64,000 bases of DNA, taken from the NCBI RefSeq assembly GCF_007679345.1, contig NZ_VEGH01000003.1:372001-436000 (forward strand), written 5' to 3'. The position numbers and the translations under genes were made by a program. Source of the DNA: Cellulosimicrobium cellulans (lineage in GTDB: Bacteria; Actinomycetota; Actinomycetes; Actinomycetales; Cellulomonadaceae). The notes below the pieces were generated by a model that worked only from the letters and a program-made list of their open reading frames with translations, did not search any database and was not told the origin of the DNA. How positions within the stretch are numbered: position 1 is the first letter of the stretch; each line of letters begins with the position of its first letter. Shown in pieces: positions 43,226 to 52,667 of this stretch.

Positions 43226-44551
43226 ATGCAGTCAGTCCCGCACCCGGCCGGTACCCCGGCCGAGGAGACGAGCGCCCCGGCCGGCGCCGACCACGAGCAG
43301 CCCGCCGACGCGACGGAGACCGCGGCGCCCGCCGCGCCCGCCGCCGTCGTGCCCCTGACCGAGCCCGCCGAGGGCGTGCCCGCCGTCGTCGACACCCCCG
43401 AGGCCTTCGCCCGGGTGGTCGAGGCGTTCGGCGCGGGCACCGGCCCCGTGGCCGTCGACGCCGAGCGCGCGTCCGGCTACCGCTACGGCCAGCACAACTA
43501 CCTGGTGCAGGTGCGCCGCGAGGGCGCGGGGACCGCGCTCATCGACCCGGTCGCCGTGCCCGACCTGTCCCCGCTGTCCGACGCCCTGGTCGGCGTCGAG
43601 TGGGTGCTGCACGCCGCGTCCCAGGACCTCGGCGCCCTCGCCGAGCAGGGCATGCGCCCCTCGCGCGTCTTCGACACCGAGCTCGGCGCCCGGCTGCTGG
43701 GCCTGGAGCGCGTCGGCCTCGCCGCCGTCGTCGCCGAGCTGCTCGGCCTCGGCCTGGCCAAGGAGCACTCCGCGGTCGACTGGTCCACCCGCCCGCTGCC
43801 CGAGCAGTGGCTCCGGTACGCCGCGCTCGACGTCGAGGTGCTGGTCGAGCTCCGCGAGGTCCTCGCCGAGCGGCTGGCTCTCGCCGGCAAGGCCCAGTGG
43901 GCCGCCGAGGAGTTCGAGGCCGTGCGCCTCGCCCCGCCGCCCGCGCCCCGGGTCGAGCCGTGGCGCCGGGTGTCGGGCGTGCACGCGATCCGCGACCCGC
44001 GCCGGCTCGCCGTCGTGCGCTCGCTGTGGGAGACCCGCGACGAGAACGCCCGGCAGCGGGACATCTCCCCCGGCCGCGTCCTGCCGGACGCCGCGATCGT
44101 CGCCGCCGCCCAGGCGCTCCCGCGCTCCGTGCCGCAGCTGGTCGCGCTGCCGCAGTTCTCCGGCAAGGGCACCCGGCGCCGCGCCGCGCTCTGGCAGCGC
44201 GCGATCGACACCGGCCTGCAGCTGCCCGAGGACCAGCTGCCCAGCAGCCGCGGGCCCCGCACCGACGCCCCGCCGCCGCCCCGGGCCTGGGCCGACCGCG
44301 ACCCGGCGGCCGCCGCCCGGCTCACCGCGGCGCGCGCCGTCGTCGCCGAGCTGTCCGAGACGCACACGGTCCCCGCCGAGAACCTGCTGCAGCCCGACCT
44401 GCTGCGCCGGGTGTGCTGGGCCCCGCCGACCCCGGCCGACGAGCAGCACCTCGCCGAGCGGCTGGCCGCCGGCGGCGCGCGCCCGTGGCAGATCGGGCTG
44501 CTGGCGCCGCGCCTGGCGGACGCGTTCGCCGCGGTGGCGACCCCGGCCTGA
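43226..44551 (+). CDS. rnd: Ribonuclease D (DEDD exonuclease with HRDC domain)
   Basis: A 441-aa 3'-5' exoribonuclease acting in tRNA 3' maturation and RNA decay. After an Ala/Pro/Glu-rich N-terminal ~50 residues, the DEDD exonuclease fold begins GPVAVDAERASGYRYGQHNY (Exo I Asp/Glu). It continues with VEWVLHAASQDLGALAEQ (Exo II Asp) and ends with EQWLRYAALDVEVLVELREV (Exo III, Tyr and Asp). An HRDC domain follows (VHAIRDPRRLAVVRSLWETRD onwards), with C-terminal helices to 441. ATG 43226 lies 6 nt after TACGGT. Its position after DUF3000 and the LuxR-type gene is the conserved order. Confidence 0.9.
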   Translation: MQSVPHPAGTPAEETSAPAGADHEQPADATETAAPAAPAAVVPLTEPAEGVPAVVDTPEAFARVVEAFGAGTGPVAVDAERASGYRYGQHNYLVQVRREGAGTALIDPVAVPDLSPLSDALVGVEWVLHAASQDLGALAEQGMRPSRVFDTELGARLLGLERVGLAAVVAELLGLGLAKEHSAVDWSTRPLPEQWLRYAALDVEVLVELREVLAERLALAGKAQWAAEEFEAVRLAPPPAPRVEPWRRVSGVHAIRDPRRLAVVRSLWETRDENARQRDISPGRVLPDAAIVAAAQALPRSVPQLVALPQFSGKGTRRRAALWQRAIDTGLQLPEDQLPSSRGPRTDAPPPPRAWADRDPAAAARLTAARAVVAELSETHTVPAENLLQPDLLRRVCWAPPTPADEQHLAERLAAGGARPWQIGLLAPRLADAFAAVATPA

Positions 44552-44638
44552 CCGCCCCCCGCTCCGGCGGGCCCCGGCGGGCGCGCCGCCCGGCCGCACC
44601 CGCGTGGCCCACGTGCGCCCGCGTGCCGCGCGCGCCCG

Positions 44639-44659
44639 CGTGCCGCGTGCCGCGTGCCG
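44639..44659 (+). repeat. Tandem CGTGCCG x3
   Basis: Three perfect 7-bp units in tandem directly abut the palindromic repeat copy B; a further imperfect CGTGCCG occurs about 16 bp upstream. Confidence 0.6.
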
Positions 44660-44660
44660 C

Positions 44661-44733
44661 GCCGAGCGGGCAACCGACACGTCGAGCGAGCACCCGCCGA
44701 CTACTCGCTCGACGTGTCGCGTGCTCGCTCGGC
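44661..44733 (+). repeat. Dispersed palindromic repeat, copy B
   Basis: Left arm 44661-44690 and right arm 44704-44733 are 30-bp reverse complements with three mismatches around a 13-nt loop. The left arm differs from copy A (9338-9409, opposite strand) only at a few bases over about 36 nt. It sits between two genes on the plus strand, 110 bp after rnd. Confidence 0.75.
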
Positions 44734-44920
44734 GATCGGGTCCGCACCCGACGCCGCGCGGCGCGGCCGGTCGGCCGACGCCCCGCCCCCGGCGGAGCAG
44801 CCCGCGCGGCTGACCTGCGGGGCCGCGGCGCGCCGTCGCCCCGGCGCCGCGACAGCGGGCACCGGCGCGACTAGGGTCACGGTGTTCCGACCGGACACCG
44901 TCGTCCCCAGGGAGTGCCGC

Positions 44921-47194
44921 ATGCGCCACGCCGCCACCGAGCCGTCCCCGTCGTCCGCCCCGCGCGACCCCGCCGCGCCCGGAGCAGCCGCGTCCGGCGA
45001 GCCCGCCGCACCCGGCGCCGCGTCGACGCCCGGCGCCACCCCCGCGCCCGACACGGCCGGAGCGCTCCGCGACCTCCCCGCCGAGGCCGACGACCACGTC
45101 CTGCGCGTCGCCACCCGGGATGTCGAGCTGCCGGACGGCGCCGGTGTGCTGGCCCTCCTCACGCTCACCGCGACCGACGAGCGCCGCCCCACGACCCTCG
45201 GCCCGCGGGGCCTCACCGTCCTCCGCGAGGCCCTCGACGTCGTGCGCGCCCGCGCCGAGGCCGGCGAGATCGCGGCCGTGGCCGTCACCGGGCGCCCGGG
45301 CTGCTTCGTCGCCGGCGCCGACCTGTCCGTCGCGCGCCGCCTCGACGGCCTGGACCAGACCCGGGCGCTCGCCGAGGCCGGGCACGCCGCGCTCCGCCCG
45401 CTGGGCGAGCTGCCGGTGCCGACGTTCGCGTGGATCACCGGGCACGCGCTCGGCGGCGGCCTGGAGCTGGCCCTGCACTGCGACCACCGGGTCGCCGCCG
45501 CCGGGATCCGGTCGATCGGGCTCCCCGAGGCGTCGCTCGGGATCGTGCCGGGCTGGGGCGGGTCGTGGCTGCTCCCCCGCCTGGTCGGCCTGCCCGCCGC
45601 CGTCGACCTCGCCGTGCTGCGCCCGCTCGCGAACAACCGCCTCACCAGCGCCGAGCAGGCCCTGGAGCTCGGTCTGGTCGACTCGGTGCTCCCCGTCGAG
45701 GGCTTCGAGCAGTCGGCGCTCGCCTGGACGGCCGGCGTGCTGCGCGCCGGCTCCCCCGACCGCCGCGCTGCCGACGTCCCCCCGGTGCCGGCGGGCGAGC
45801 CGGACCCGGTCACGCGCGCCGCCGCCACCCTCGACGCCCGGCTGCACGGCGCCGCTCCGGCGTACGCGCACGTCCTGGACCTGCTGGCCCGCGCGGGCTC
45901 CCGCGACCGGGAGGCCGGCTTCCGCGCGGAGGACGACGCCCTGTCCCGGCTGCTCGCGTCCGACGAGGCCCGCGCCGCCCTGTACGCCGCGGAGCTCACC
46001 GGCCGGGGCGCGCGCCGCGCGGCCCGCACCGAGGCGGGCGACGCCGCGCCCCGCGAGGTCCGCCGGGTCGGCATCGTCGGCGCCGGGCTCATGGCCGCCC
46101 AGCTCGCCGTCCTGCTCGGGTCGCGGCTCGGCGTCCCCGTGGCGATGCGCGAGGTCGACGAGGACCGGGCCGCCGCCGGGCGCGAGCGCGTGCGGGACCT
46201 CGTCGAGTCCGCCGTGTCCCGCGGGCGGCTGCCCGAGGACGCGGGCCGCGCCCTGCTCGACGGCGTCCGGGTCGGCACCGACCTGGCCGACCTCGCCGAC
46301 GCGGACCTCGTGATCGAGGCCGTCACCGAGGTGCTCGACGTCAAGCGCGCGGTGTTCGCCGAGCTCGAGACGCTGGTCCGCCCGGACTGCGTGCTCGCCA
46401 CCAACACGTCCGCCCTGTCGGTGACCGCGATGGCCGAGGGCCTCGCGCACCCGGAGCGGGTCGTCGGGCTGCACTTCTTCAACCCCGTGGCGCAGATGCC
46501 GCTGGTCGAGGTCGTCGCCACGGCGTCGTCGGACCCCGCGTCGCTCGCCACGGCGGTCGACGTCGCGCGTCGCGCGGGCAAGACCGTCGTGCGCACCACC
46601 GACCGGCCCGGCTTCGTCGTCAACCGGGTGCTGCTGCGGATGCTCGCCGACGTGCTGGGCGCCGTCGAGGACGGCACGCCGGTCGAGGCCGCGGACGCCG
46701 CGCTGCGTCCGCTCGGCCTGCCGATGAGCCCGTTCGCGCTGCTGCAGCTCGTCGGCCTGCCCGTGGCCCGGCACGTCCTCGTCACGCTGCACGACGAGCT
46801 CGGCGACCGCTACCCGCTGTCCCCGGGGCTGGACGCGTTGGTCGAGCAGGGCCGCGGGGTCGCCGTGCCCGGCCCCGCGGGTCTGGCCGTCGTGGACCCG
46901 GCGATCCAGGACGCGTTCGGCGCGCCCGAGGCCGGCGGGACGCGCGCCGAGCAGGAGGCCGCCGTGCTCGACCGCGTCGCCCGGGGGCTGGCCGAGGAGA
47001 TCGGCTCGTTGCTGGACGAGGGCGTCGTGCCCTCGGCGGACCAGGTCGACCTGGCGATGCTGCTCGGCGCCGGCTGGCCCGCGCACCTCGGCGGGATCTG
47101 CCCGTGGCTGGACCGCACGGGCTGGTCGGAGCGCCTGCTCGGGCGCCGGCTGCTCCCGCCCGGGGTCGCCGACGCGAGCGCGGCGGTCGCCTGA
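44921..47194 (+). CDS. 3-hydroxyacyl-CoA dehydrogenase/enoyl-CoA hydratase fusion (FadB/FadJ-like)
   Basis: A 757-aa bifunctional beta-oxidation enzyme. An Ala/Pro-rich N-terminal ~45 residues precede the crotonase domain: RPGCFVAGADLSVARRL and GHALGGGLELALHCDHRVAA form the oxyanion-hole loops, and LPEASLGIVPGWGGSWLLPR the catalytic Glu loop. The NAD-binding domain starts RRVGIVGAGLMAAQLAVLLG (about residue 384), with NTSALSVTAMAEGLAHPERV and GLHFFNPVAQMPLVEVV carrying the catalytic His. C-terminal 3HCDH repeats complete it. No thiolase gene is adjacent. The ATG has an AGGGAG ribosome site, and a TAGGGT -10 lies about 44 nt upstream, giving a short normal leader. Confidence 0.88.
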   Translation: MRHAATEPSPSSAPRDPAAPGAAASGEPAAPGAASTPGATPAPDTAGALRDLPAEADDHVLRVATRDVELPDGAGVLALLTLTATDERRPTTLGPRGLTVLREALDVVRARAEAGEIAAVAVTGRPGCFVAGADLSVARRLDGLDQTRALAEAGHAALRPLGELPVPTFAWITGHALGGGLELALHCDHRVAAAGIRSIGLPEASLGIVPGWGGSWLLPRLVGLPAAVDLAVLRPLANNRLTSAEQALELGLVDSVLPVEGFEQSALAWTAGVLRAGSPDRRAADVPPVPAGEPDPVTRAAATLDARLHGAAPAYAHVLDLLARAGSRDREAGFRAEDDALSRLLASDEARAALYAAELTGRGARRAARTEAGDAAPREVRRVGIVGAGLMAAQLAVLLGSRLGVPVAMREVDEDRAAAGRERVRDLVESAVSRGRLPEDAGRALLDGVRVGTDLADLADADLVIEAVTEVLDVKRAVFAELETLVRPDCVLATNTSALSVTAMAEGLAHPERVVGLHFFNPVAQMPLVEVVATASSDPASLATAVDVARRAGKTVVRTTDRPGFVVNRVLLRMLADVLGAVEDGTPVEAADAALRPLGLPMSPFALLQLVGLPVARHVLVTLHDELGDRYPLSPGLDALVEQGRGVAVPGPAGLAVVDPAIQDAFGAPEAGGTRAEQEAAVLDRVARGLAEEIGSLLDEGVVPSADQVDLAMLLGAGWPAHLGGICPWLDRTGWSERLLGRRLLPPGVADASAAVA

Positions 47195-47198
47195 CGGC

Positions 47199-48086
47199 TC
47201 AGAACACCGTCAGCCCGCGGTCCCGGAACTGCTGCCGCACCCGCGCCACGAGCTCCGGGCTCGGCGGCTCGGTGTCCTCGAGCTCGTAGGCCATGCCGAG
47301 GCTCTGCCACTTGTCCCGCCCCATCTGGTGGAACGGCAGCACCTCGACCCGGCTGACCGTGGACAGCGAGGCGACGTAGTCGGCGACCGCGTCGACGTTC
47401 TCCGGCGCGTCGGTGAGCCCGGGCACGAGCACGAACCGGATCCAGATCTCGGTGCCGCTCGCCGCGACGCGGCGGCCGAAGTCGAGCGTCGGCTGCAGGT
47501 CCCGCCCGGTGGTCTTCCTGTACGTCTCGGGGATGCCCGACTTCACGTCGAGCAGCACCAGGTCGATGTCGGCGAGCATCGCGTCCGAGCAGTGCGCACC
47601 GAGGTAGCCGGAGGTGTCGATCGCGGTGTGCACGCCGAGCTCCTTGGCCCCGCGCAGCAGCCGTGCGACGAACGCCGGCTGCATGAGCGGCTCCCCGCCG
47701 GAGATCGTGAGCCCGCCGCCGGAGACCGCGAACACGGGGACGTACCGCGCCAGCCGGCGCAGCAGCTCCTCGGCCAGCACCGGCTCGCCCCGGCGCATCT
47801 CCATCGTGTCCGGGTTGTGGCAGTACAGGCACCGCAGCGGGCAGCCGGCCAGGAAGGTGGTGAGCCGGGTGCCGGGCCCGTCGACCGCGGTGACGAGCTC
47901 CCAGGAGTGCAGCGACCCGAGCTCGCCGGCACGCATCTGCGCGAACTTCTCGCTGCGCTCCGCGTCGCTCACCGCGAGGCCCGCCGTGCCGGCCGTCGAG
48001 CGCTCGTGCGAGCCGCCCGTGACGGGCAGGCCGAGCTCGATCACCGGGGCGCCGACCTCGCCGACGACGGTCTGGCTGCTGCTCAT
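47199..48086 (-). CDS. pflA: Pyruvate formate-lyase-activating enzyme
   Basis: A 295-aa radical-SAM enzyme that installs the glycyl radical on PflB under anoxic conditions. The cluster motif CxxxCxxC is CPLRCLYC (Cys82, 86, 89), followed by HNPDTMEM. Other family blocks are VSGGGLTISGGEPLMQPAF, THTAIDTSGYLG-like sequence near residue 165, and DIDLVLLDVKSG. The N-terminal ~45 residues are an extension before the usual start. ATG 48086 has a GAGGAGG ribosome site. It lies 112 bp downstream of pflB on the same strand, separated by a strong hairpin, and is convergent with the FadB-like gene, only 4 bp between stops. Confidence 0.92.
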   Translation of the reverse strand: MSSSQTVVGEVGAPVIELGLPVTGGSHERSTAGTAGLAVSDAERSEKFAQMRAGELGSLHSWELVTAVDGPGTRLTTFLAGCPLRCLYCHNPDTMEMRRGEPVLAEELLRRLARYVPVFAVSGGGLTISGGEPLMQPAFVARLLRGAKELGVHTAIDTSGYLGAHCSDAMLADIDLVLLDVKSGIPETYRKTTGRDLQPTLDFGRRVAASGTEIWIRFVLVPGLTDAPENVDAVADYVASLSTVSRVEVLPFHQMGRDKWQSLGMAYELEDTEPPSPELVARVRQQFRDRGLTVF

Positions 48087-48151
48087 GGTCGCGACCTCCT
48101 CGCGGGGTCCTGCTGGGTGGTGCGGGTGGTACGGGTCCTGCTGGTGGCGGG

Positions 48152-48185
48152 CCGCCCGGCCCGGGTCCTCCCCCGGGCCGGGCGG
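48152..48185. terminator. 14-bp-stem hairpin between pflB and pflA
   Basis: Arms 48152-48165 and 48172-48185 are perfect 14-bp reverse complements with a 6-nt loop. It lies 14 nt after the pflB stop and 66 nt before the pflA ATG. It could partly terminate or stabilise the pflB mRNA 3' end, giving much more PflB than activase. Confidence 0.6.
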
Positions 48186-48198
48186 TCGCCGGTCGGCG

Positions 48199-50466
48199 TC
48201 AGACGCCGCCGTGGAACGTCCGGGACAGCACGTCGAGCTGCTGCTCACGGGTCAGCCGCACGAAGTTCACGGCGTAGCCCGACACCCGGATGGTGAGCTG
48301 CGGGTACTTCTCGGGGTGCTCCATGGCGTCCTCGAGGGTGTCCCGGTTCAGGACGTTGACGTTCAGGTGGTAGCCGGAGGACACGTTGTACGCGTCCATG
48401 AGGCCCACCAGGTTCGCCACCTGCTCCTCCTTGGTGCGGCCGAGGCCCGAGGGCACGACCGTCGAGGTGAGCGAGATGCCGTCCATCGCCTCGGAGTACG
48501 GCAGCTTCGCGACCGACATCGCGGAGGCGAGCATGCCGTGCGAGTCGCGCCCGTTCATCGGGTTGGCGCCCGGGGCGAACGGCTCGCCGGCGCGGCGGCC
48601 GTCGGGGGTGTTGCCCGTGGCCTTGCCGTAGACGACGTTCGAGGTGATCGTCAGCACCGACTGGGTGTGCAGGGAGTTCCGGTAGGTCTTGTGCTGCCGG
48701 ATCTTCTCCATGAACGCCTTGGTGATGCCCACGGCGATGTCGTCGGCGCGGTCGTCGTCGTTGCCGTACTTCGGGAAGTCGCCCTCGATCACGTAGTCCG
48801 TGACGAGGCCGTCCTCGTCGCGCACCGGCGTGACCTTGGCGTACTTGATGGCCGACAGCGAGTCCGCGACGACCGACAGGCCGGCGATACCGCAGGCCAT
48901 GGTGCGGAGGATCTGGCGGTCGTGCAGCGCCATCTCGAGCCGCTCGTACGCGTACTTGTCGTGCATGTAGTGCACGCAGTTCAGCGCGTCGACGTAGGTC
49001 TCGGCCAGCCAGTCGAGCAGCTTGTCGTACTTCGCCGCCACGTCCTCGTAGTCGAGGACGTCGCCCTCGACCGGCGCGGACACCGGCGCGACCTGCTTGC
49101 CGGACACCTCGTCGCGGCCGCCGTTGATCGCGTACAGCAGCGCCTTGGCGATGTTGACGCGGGCGCCGAAGAACTGCATCTGCTTGCCGACCCGCATCGG
49201 GGACACGCAGCAGGCGATGGCCGCGTCGTCGCCCCAGGAGGTGCGGATGAGGTCGTCGGACTCGTACTGGATCGCGGAGGTGTCGATGGAGACCTGCGCG
49301 CAGAACTTCTTGAAGCCCTCGGGCAGCCGGTTGCTCCACAGCACGGTCAGGTTCGGCTCCGGGGCCGGGCCGACGTTGTACAGCGTCTGCAGGAACCGGA
49401 ACGACGACTTGGTGACGAGCGGGCGCCCGTCCTCGCCGATGCCGCCGATCGACTCGGTGACCCAGGTCGGGTCGCCGGAGAACAGCTGGTCGTACTCGGG
49501 GGTCCGCAGGAACCGGACGATGCGCAGCTTGATGACGAAGTCGTCGATCAGCTCCTGCGCGAACTCCTCGGTGATCGCGCCCGACGCGAGGTCGCGCTGC
49601 AGGTACACGTCGAGGAAGGTCGAGGTGCGGCCCAGCGACATCGCCGCGCCGTTCTGCTCCTTCACGGCGCCCAGGTAGGCGAAGTACAGCCACTGGACGG
49701 CCTCGCGGGCGGTGGTCGCCGGCTTGGAGATGTCGTAGCCGTAGGACGCGGCCATCTGCTTGAGCTCGACGAGCGCGCGGATCTGCTCCGCGTTCTCCTC
49801 GCGGTCGCGGATGACGTCCTCGACCGACGGCTCCATGTCCATCTCGTGCCGCTCGAGGCGCTTGGCCTCGATCAGCGCGTCCACGCCGTACAGCGCGACG
49901 CGGCGGTAGTCGCCGATGATGCGGCCGCGGCCGTAGGCGTCGGGCAGGCCGGTGATGATGTGCGACGAGCGCGCGGCCCGGACGTTCGGGGGGTACACGT
50001 CGAAGACGCCGTCGTTGTGCGTCTTGCGGTACGTGGTGAAGATCTTGGCGACCTCGGGGTCGACGTCGTAGCCGTAGGTCTCGAGGCTCTTCTCGACCAT
50101 GCGCCACCCGCCGTTGGGGATCATGGCGCGCTTGAGCGGGGCGTCGGTCTGCAGGCCGACGATCAGCTCGTTCTCCTGGTCGATGTAGCCGGCCGGGTGC
50201 GACACGATCGTCGACGGGGTGTGGTTGTCGATGTCGTAGACGCCCTTGGCCCGCTCGGCCGGGAACATCTCGCTGAGCCTGGCCCAGATCCCGGTGGTGC
50301 GCTCCGTGGGGCCGGCGAGGAAGTCGGCCTCGCCGGTGTACGGCGTGTAGTTGCGCTGGATGAAGTCGCGGACGTCGATCCCGTCACACCAGGGTCCGGT
50401 GACGAAACCGTCCCAGGCCGGCGCGGTGGCGTCGGACCCGGTCGTGGGTACTGCGGTGGTGGACAT
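48199..50466 (-). CDS. pflB: Formate C-acetyltransferase (pyruvate formate-lyase)
   Basis: A 755-aa glycyl-radical enzyme converting pyruvate and CoA to acetyl-CoA and formate in anaerobic metabolism. The adjacent catalytic cysteines are Cys419 and Cys420 ([12 protein letters not shown]). The glycyl-radical site is Gly730 in [17 protein letters not shown] near the C-terminus. The N-terminal [18 protein letters not shown] block and the total length match true PFL, not diol dehydratases. ATG 50466 has a GAGGGAGC ribosome site; an upstream ATG at 50511 would place the promoter -10 inside the gene. Two GTGA-N6-TCAC dyads occupy the control region. Confidence 0.95.
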   Translation of the reverse strand: MSTTAVPTTGSDATAPAWDGFVTGPWCDGIDVRDFIQRNYTPYTGEADFLAGPTERTTGIWARLSEMFPAERAKGVYDIDNHTPSTIVSHPAGYIDQENELIVGLQTDAPLKRAMIPNGGWRMVEKSLETYGYDVDPEVAKIFTTYRKTHNDGVFDVYPPNVRAARSSHIITGLPDAYGRGRIIGDYRRVALYGVDALIEAKRLERHEMDMEPSVEDVIRDREENAEQIRALVELKQMAASYGYDISKPATTAREAVQWLYFAYLGAVKEQNGAAMSLGRTSTFLDVYLQRDLASGAITEEFAQELIDDFVIKLRIVRFLRTPEYDQLFSGDPTWVTESIGGIGEDGRPLVTKSSFRFLQTLYNVGPAPEPNLTVLWSNRLPEGFKKFCAQVSIDTSAIQYESDDLIRTSWGDDAAIACCVSPMRVGKQMQFFGARVNIAKALLYAINGGRDEVSGKQVAPVSAPVEGDVLDYEDVAAKYDKLLDWLAETYVDALNCVHYMHDKYAYERLEMALHDRQILRTMACGIAGLSVVADSLSAIKYAKVTPVRDEDGLVTDYVIEGDFPKYGNDDDRADDIAVGITKAFMEKIRQHKTYRNSLHTQSVLTITSNVVYGKATGNTPDGRRAGEPFAPGANPMNGRDSHGMLASAMSVAKLPYSEAMDGISLTSTVVPSGLGRTKEEQVANLVGLMDAYNVSSGYHLNVNVLNRDTLEDAMEHPEKYPQLTIRVSGYAVNFVRLTREQQLDVLSRTFHGGV

Positions 50467-50494
50467 CTGAAGCTCCCTCGCTGAGTGCGTCGTA

Positions 50495-50514
50495 CTCGTG
50501 ACGCTATTCACGAG
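50495..50514. promoter_or_regulatory. Crp/FNR-superfamily dyad, proximal pflB site
   Basis: CTCGTGA and TCACGAG, perfect 7-bp arms around a 6-nt spacer CGCTAT, matching GTGA-N6-TCAC of Crp/GlxR-type regulators. The proposed pflB -10 (TAGCGT, minus strand) lies in the spacer and one base of the arm. Confidence 0.6.
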
Positions 50515-50529
50515 GTCATGGGATGTCTT
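50501..50529 (-). promoter_or_regulatory. Proposed pflB promoter
   Basis: On the minus strand, -35 AAGACA (50524-50529) and -10 TAGCGT (50501-50506) are separated by 17 nt. Transcription would start near 50494, leaving a leader of about 28 nt with the GAGGGAGC ribosome site. Confidence 0.45.
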
Positions 50530-50572
50530 GGGACCGAGGTCCCGCCCCCTCGCCGAGGGTCCGGAGGGGTTG

Positions 50573-50588
50573 CGTGACGGTGCTCACG
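50573..50588. promoter_or_regulatory. Crp/FNR-superfamily dyad, distal pflB site
   Basis: CGTGA-CGGTGC-TCACG, 5-bp perfect arms with the same 6-nt spacing as the proximal site. Its centre is 76 bp from that of the proximal site and roughly 87 bp upstream of the proposed pflB start. Confidence 0.5.
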
Positions 50589-50628
50589 TCGGGGACCGAG
50601 GGCCCGGGAACGGGCCCCGCGACCCCGG

Positions 50629-52524
50629 TCAGGACGCGGCGCCGAGCGCCGCCAGCACGTCCCGCGCGAGGTCCGGCGCGGTCAGCCGCAGCCCGGTCAG
50701 GAGCTCGTCCCGGCTCGCGTGCTCCAGGTACCGCCGGGGCACGCCGAACGCCTGCACGGGCGTCGCGATCCCGGCGTCCCGCGCCCGCAGCCCGACCGCC
50801 GAGCCGATGCCGCCCTCGCGGACGCCGTCCTCGATCGTGACCGCGTGGTCGTGCTCGCCCACCAGCTTCACCAGCGCCGCCGGCACCGGCAGCACCCACC
50901 GCGGGTCGACGACCGTCACCCGCAGCCCGTGCTGCGCCAGCAGCTCCCCCAGCGCGAGCGCCGTGCGCGCCATCGCGCCGACGCCGCACACCAGCACCGA
51001 CCGCGCGCCGTCCGGGCCGCCCGCCTCACCGCCGTGCCGCGCCAGCACGTCGACGCCGTCCACGTCGTCGACCGCGGGCAGCGCCTCGGTCAGCGCCCCC
51101 TTCGGGTACCGCACCACCGTGGGCGCGTCGTCCACGTCCACCGCCGCGCGCAGCGCCGACCGCATCGTCTCCTCGTCCCGCGGCGCCGCGAGCCGCAGCC
51201 CCGGGACGACGCCGAGCAGCGAGAGGTCCCACACGCCGTTGTGCGACGCGCCGTCGTCCCCGGTGAGCCCGGCCCGGTCGAGCACGAACGTCACGCCGGC
51301 GCGGTGCAGGCCGACGTCCATCAGCACCTGGTCGAACGCGCGGTTGAGGAACGTCGCGTACACCGCCACCACCGGGTGCAGCCCCGCGAACGCCATGCCG
51401 GCGGCGGTCGTCACGGCGTGCTGCTCCGCGATCCCGACGTCGAAGGTGCGCCGCGGGAACGCCTCGGCGAACGGGGCGAGCCCCACCGGCTGCAGCATCG
51501 CGGCGGTGATCGCGACGACGTCGGGGCGGCGGCGGCCGATCCGGACGATCTCGTCCGCGAACACCCCCGTCCAGCCGAACCGCGACGGCGCCACCGGCAG
51601 CCCGGTCTCGGGGTGGATCTGCCCGACGGCGTGGAACCGGTCGGCGACGTCCTGCTCCGCCGGCGTGTAACCCCGGCCCTTCTCCGTGATCACGTGCACG
51701 ATGACCGGCCCGCCGAACGACCGCGCGCGGCGCAGCGCGAACTCGACCGCCGCCTCGTCGTGGCCGTCGACGGGACCGACGTACTTGAGCCCCAGGTCCT
51801 CGAACATCCCCTGCGGCGCGACGACGTCCTTGATGCCCTTCTTCAGGCCGTGCAGCGCGTCGTACGCGATCCGCCCGGGCGGGCCGGACCGCTTCAGCGC
51901 CTGCTTGCCCCACGACAGCACCGTCTCGTAGCCGCGGGTCGTCCGCAGGGCGTCCAGGTGCAGCGCGAGCCCGCCGATCGTGGGGGCGTAGGACCGGCCG
52001 TTGTCGTTCACCACGACCACCAGCCGCCGGTCCGAGCCGTCGGCGACGTTGTTCAGCGCCTCCCAGGCCATGCCGCCGGTGAGCGCGCCGTCGCCGACCA
52101 CCGCCACGACGTGCCGGTCGTCCCGCCCGGCCAGCGCGTTCGCCCGCGCGATGCCGTCCGCCCACGACAGCGCCGTCGACGCGTGCGAGTTCTCCACCAC
52201 GTCGTGCTCGGACTCCGCGCGGCTCGGGTAGCCGGACAGCCCGCCGCTCTTGCGCAGCCGGCCGAAGTCCTGCCGGCCCGTCAGCAGCTTGTGCACGTAC
52301 GCCTGGTGGCCGGTGTCGAAGACCAGGGTGTCCCGCGGCGACTCGAACACCCGGTGCAGCGCGATCGTCAGCTCGACCACGCCCAGGTTCGGGCCCAGGT
52401 GCCCGCCCGTGCGGGACACCTGGTCGACCAGGTAGCGGCGGATCTCCCCCGCCAGCGCCCGGACCTGCCCCGCGGACAGCGCGCGCAGGTCGGCCGGGGA
52501 CCCGATGCGGTCCAGCAGCCCCAT
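50629..52524 (-). CDS. dxs: 1-deoxy-D-xylulose-5-phosphate synthase
   Basis: A 631-aa thiamine-diphosphate enzyme joining pyruvate and glyceraldehyde 3-phosphate, the first step of the MEP isoprenoid pathway. The ThDP motif is [16 protein letters not shown] (residues 144-159). His in [19 protein letters not shown] and [16 protein letters not shown] are family signatures. The transketolase C-domain shows [16 protein letters not shown] and [21 protein letters not shown]. Length is normal. ATG 52524 lies about 52 nt after a minus-strand TAGGGT box. The gene precedes pflB on the same strand but with a separate pflB promoter between. Confidence 0.95.
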   Translation of the reverse strand: MGLLDRIGSPADLRALSAGQVRALAGEIRRYLVDQVSRTGGHLGPNLGVVELTIALHRVFESPRDTLVFDTGHQAYVHKLLTGRQDFGRLRKSGGLSGYPSRAESEHDVVENSHASTALSWADGIARANALAGRDDRHVVAVVGDGALTGGMAWEALNNVADGSDRRLVVVVNDNGRSYAPTIGGLALHLDALRTTRGYETVLSWGKQALKRSGPPGRIAYDALHGLKKGIKDVVAPQGMFEDLGLKYVGPVDGHDEAAVEFALRRARSFGGPVIVHVITEKGRGYTPAEQDVADRFHAVGQIHPETGLPVAPSRFGWTGVFADEIVRIGRRRPDVVAITAAMLQPVGLAPFAEAFPRRTFDVGIAEQHAVTTAAGMAFAGLHPVVAVYATFLNRAFDQVLMDVGLHRAGVTFVLDRAGLTGDDGASHNGVWDLSLLGVVPGLRLAAPRDEETMRSALRAAVDVDDAPTVVRYPKGALTEALPAVDDVDGVDVLARHGGEAGGPDGARSVLVCGVGAMARTALALGELLAQHGLRVTVVDPRWVLPVPAALVKLVGEHDHAVTIEDGVREGGIGSAVGLRARDAGIATPVQAFGVPRRYLEHASRDELLTGLRLTAPDLARDVLAALGAAS

Positions 52525-52575
52525 GTCCCACCGCCCGTCGCCGTCGTCCGCGCGGCTCGCGTCCGAGAAGACCCC

Positions 52576-52581
52576 ACCCTA
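52576..52581 (-). promoter_or_regulatory. -10 element of dxs
   Basis: TAGGGT on the minus strand within TTTAGGGTGGGG, about 52 nt before the dxs ATG. Confidence 0.45.
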
Positions 52582-52667
52582 AAGGGCGGGGTCGCCCCGG
52601 GCGCGGGCGACGTGCCCACGACCGGGTGCGACCCCGAGGAGACCCTGCGGCGGCGCCGTGCGCGCCG

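Larger units (their letters stand above)
44552..44920 (+). other. 369-bp intergenic region between rnd and the FadB-like gene
   Basis: The longest gap in the window. It holds a Gly/Cys-rich-codon-like GC tract, three tandem CGTGCCG units (44639-44659), the palindromic repeat copy B (44661-44733), a TAGGGT -10 box at 44872-44877 for the downstream gene, and its AGGGAG ribosome site. No gene is supported on either strand. In related actinomycetes a thiolase often occupies this position; I see no thiolase remnant. Confidence 0.6.

Noticed and set aside
44639..44659. CGTGCCG tandem as a replication or partition iteron
   Set aside because: Only three units, no initiator gene or AT-rich unwinding region nearby.
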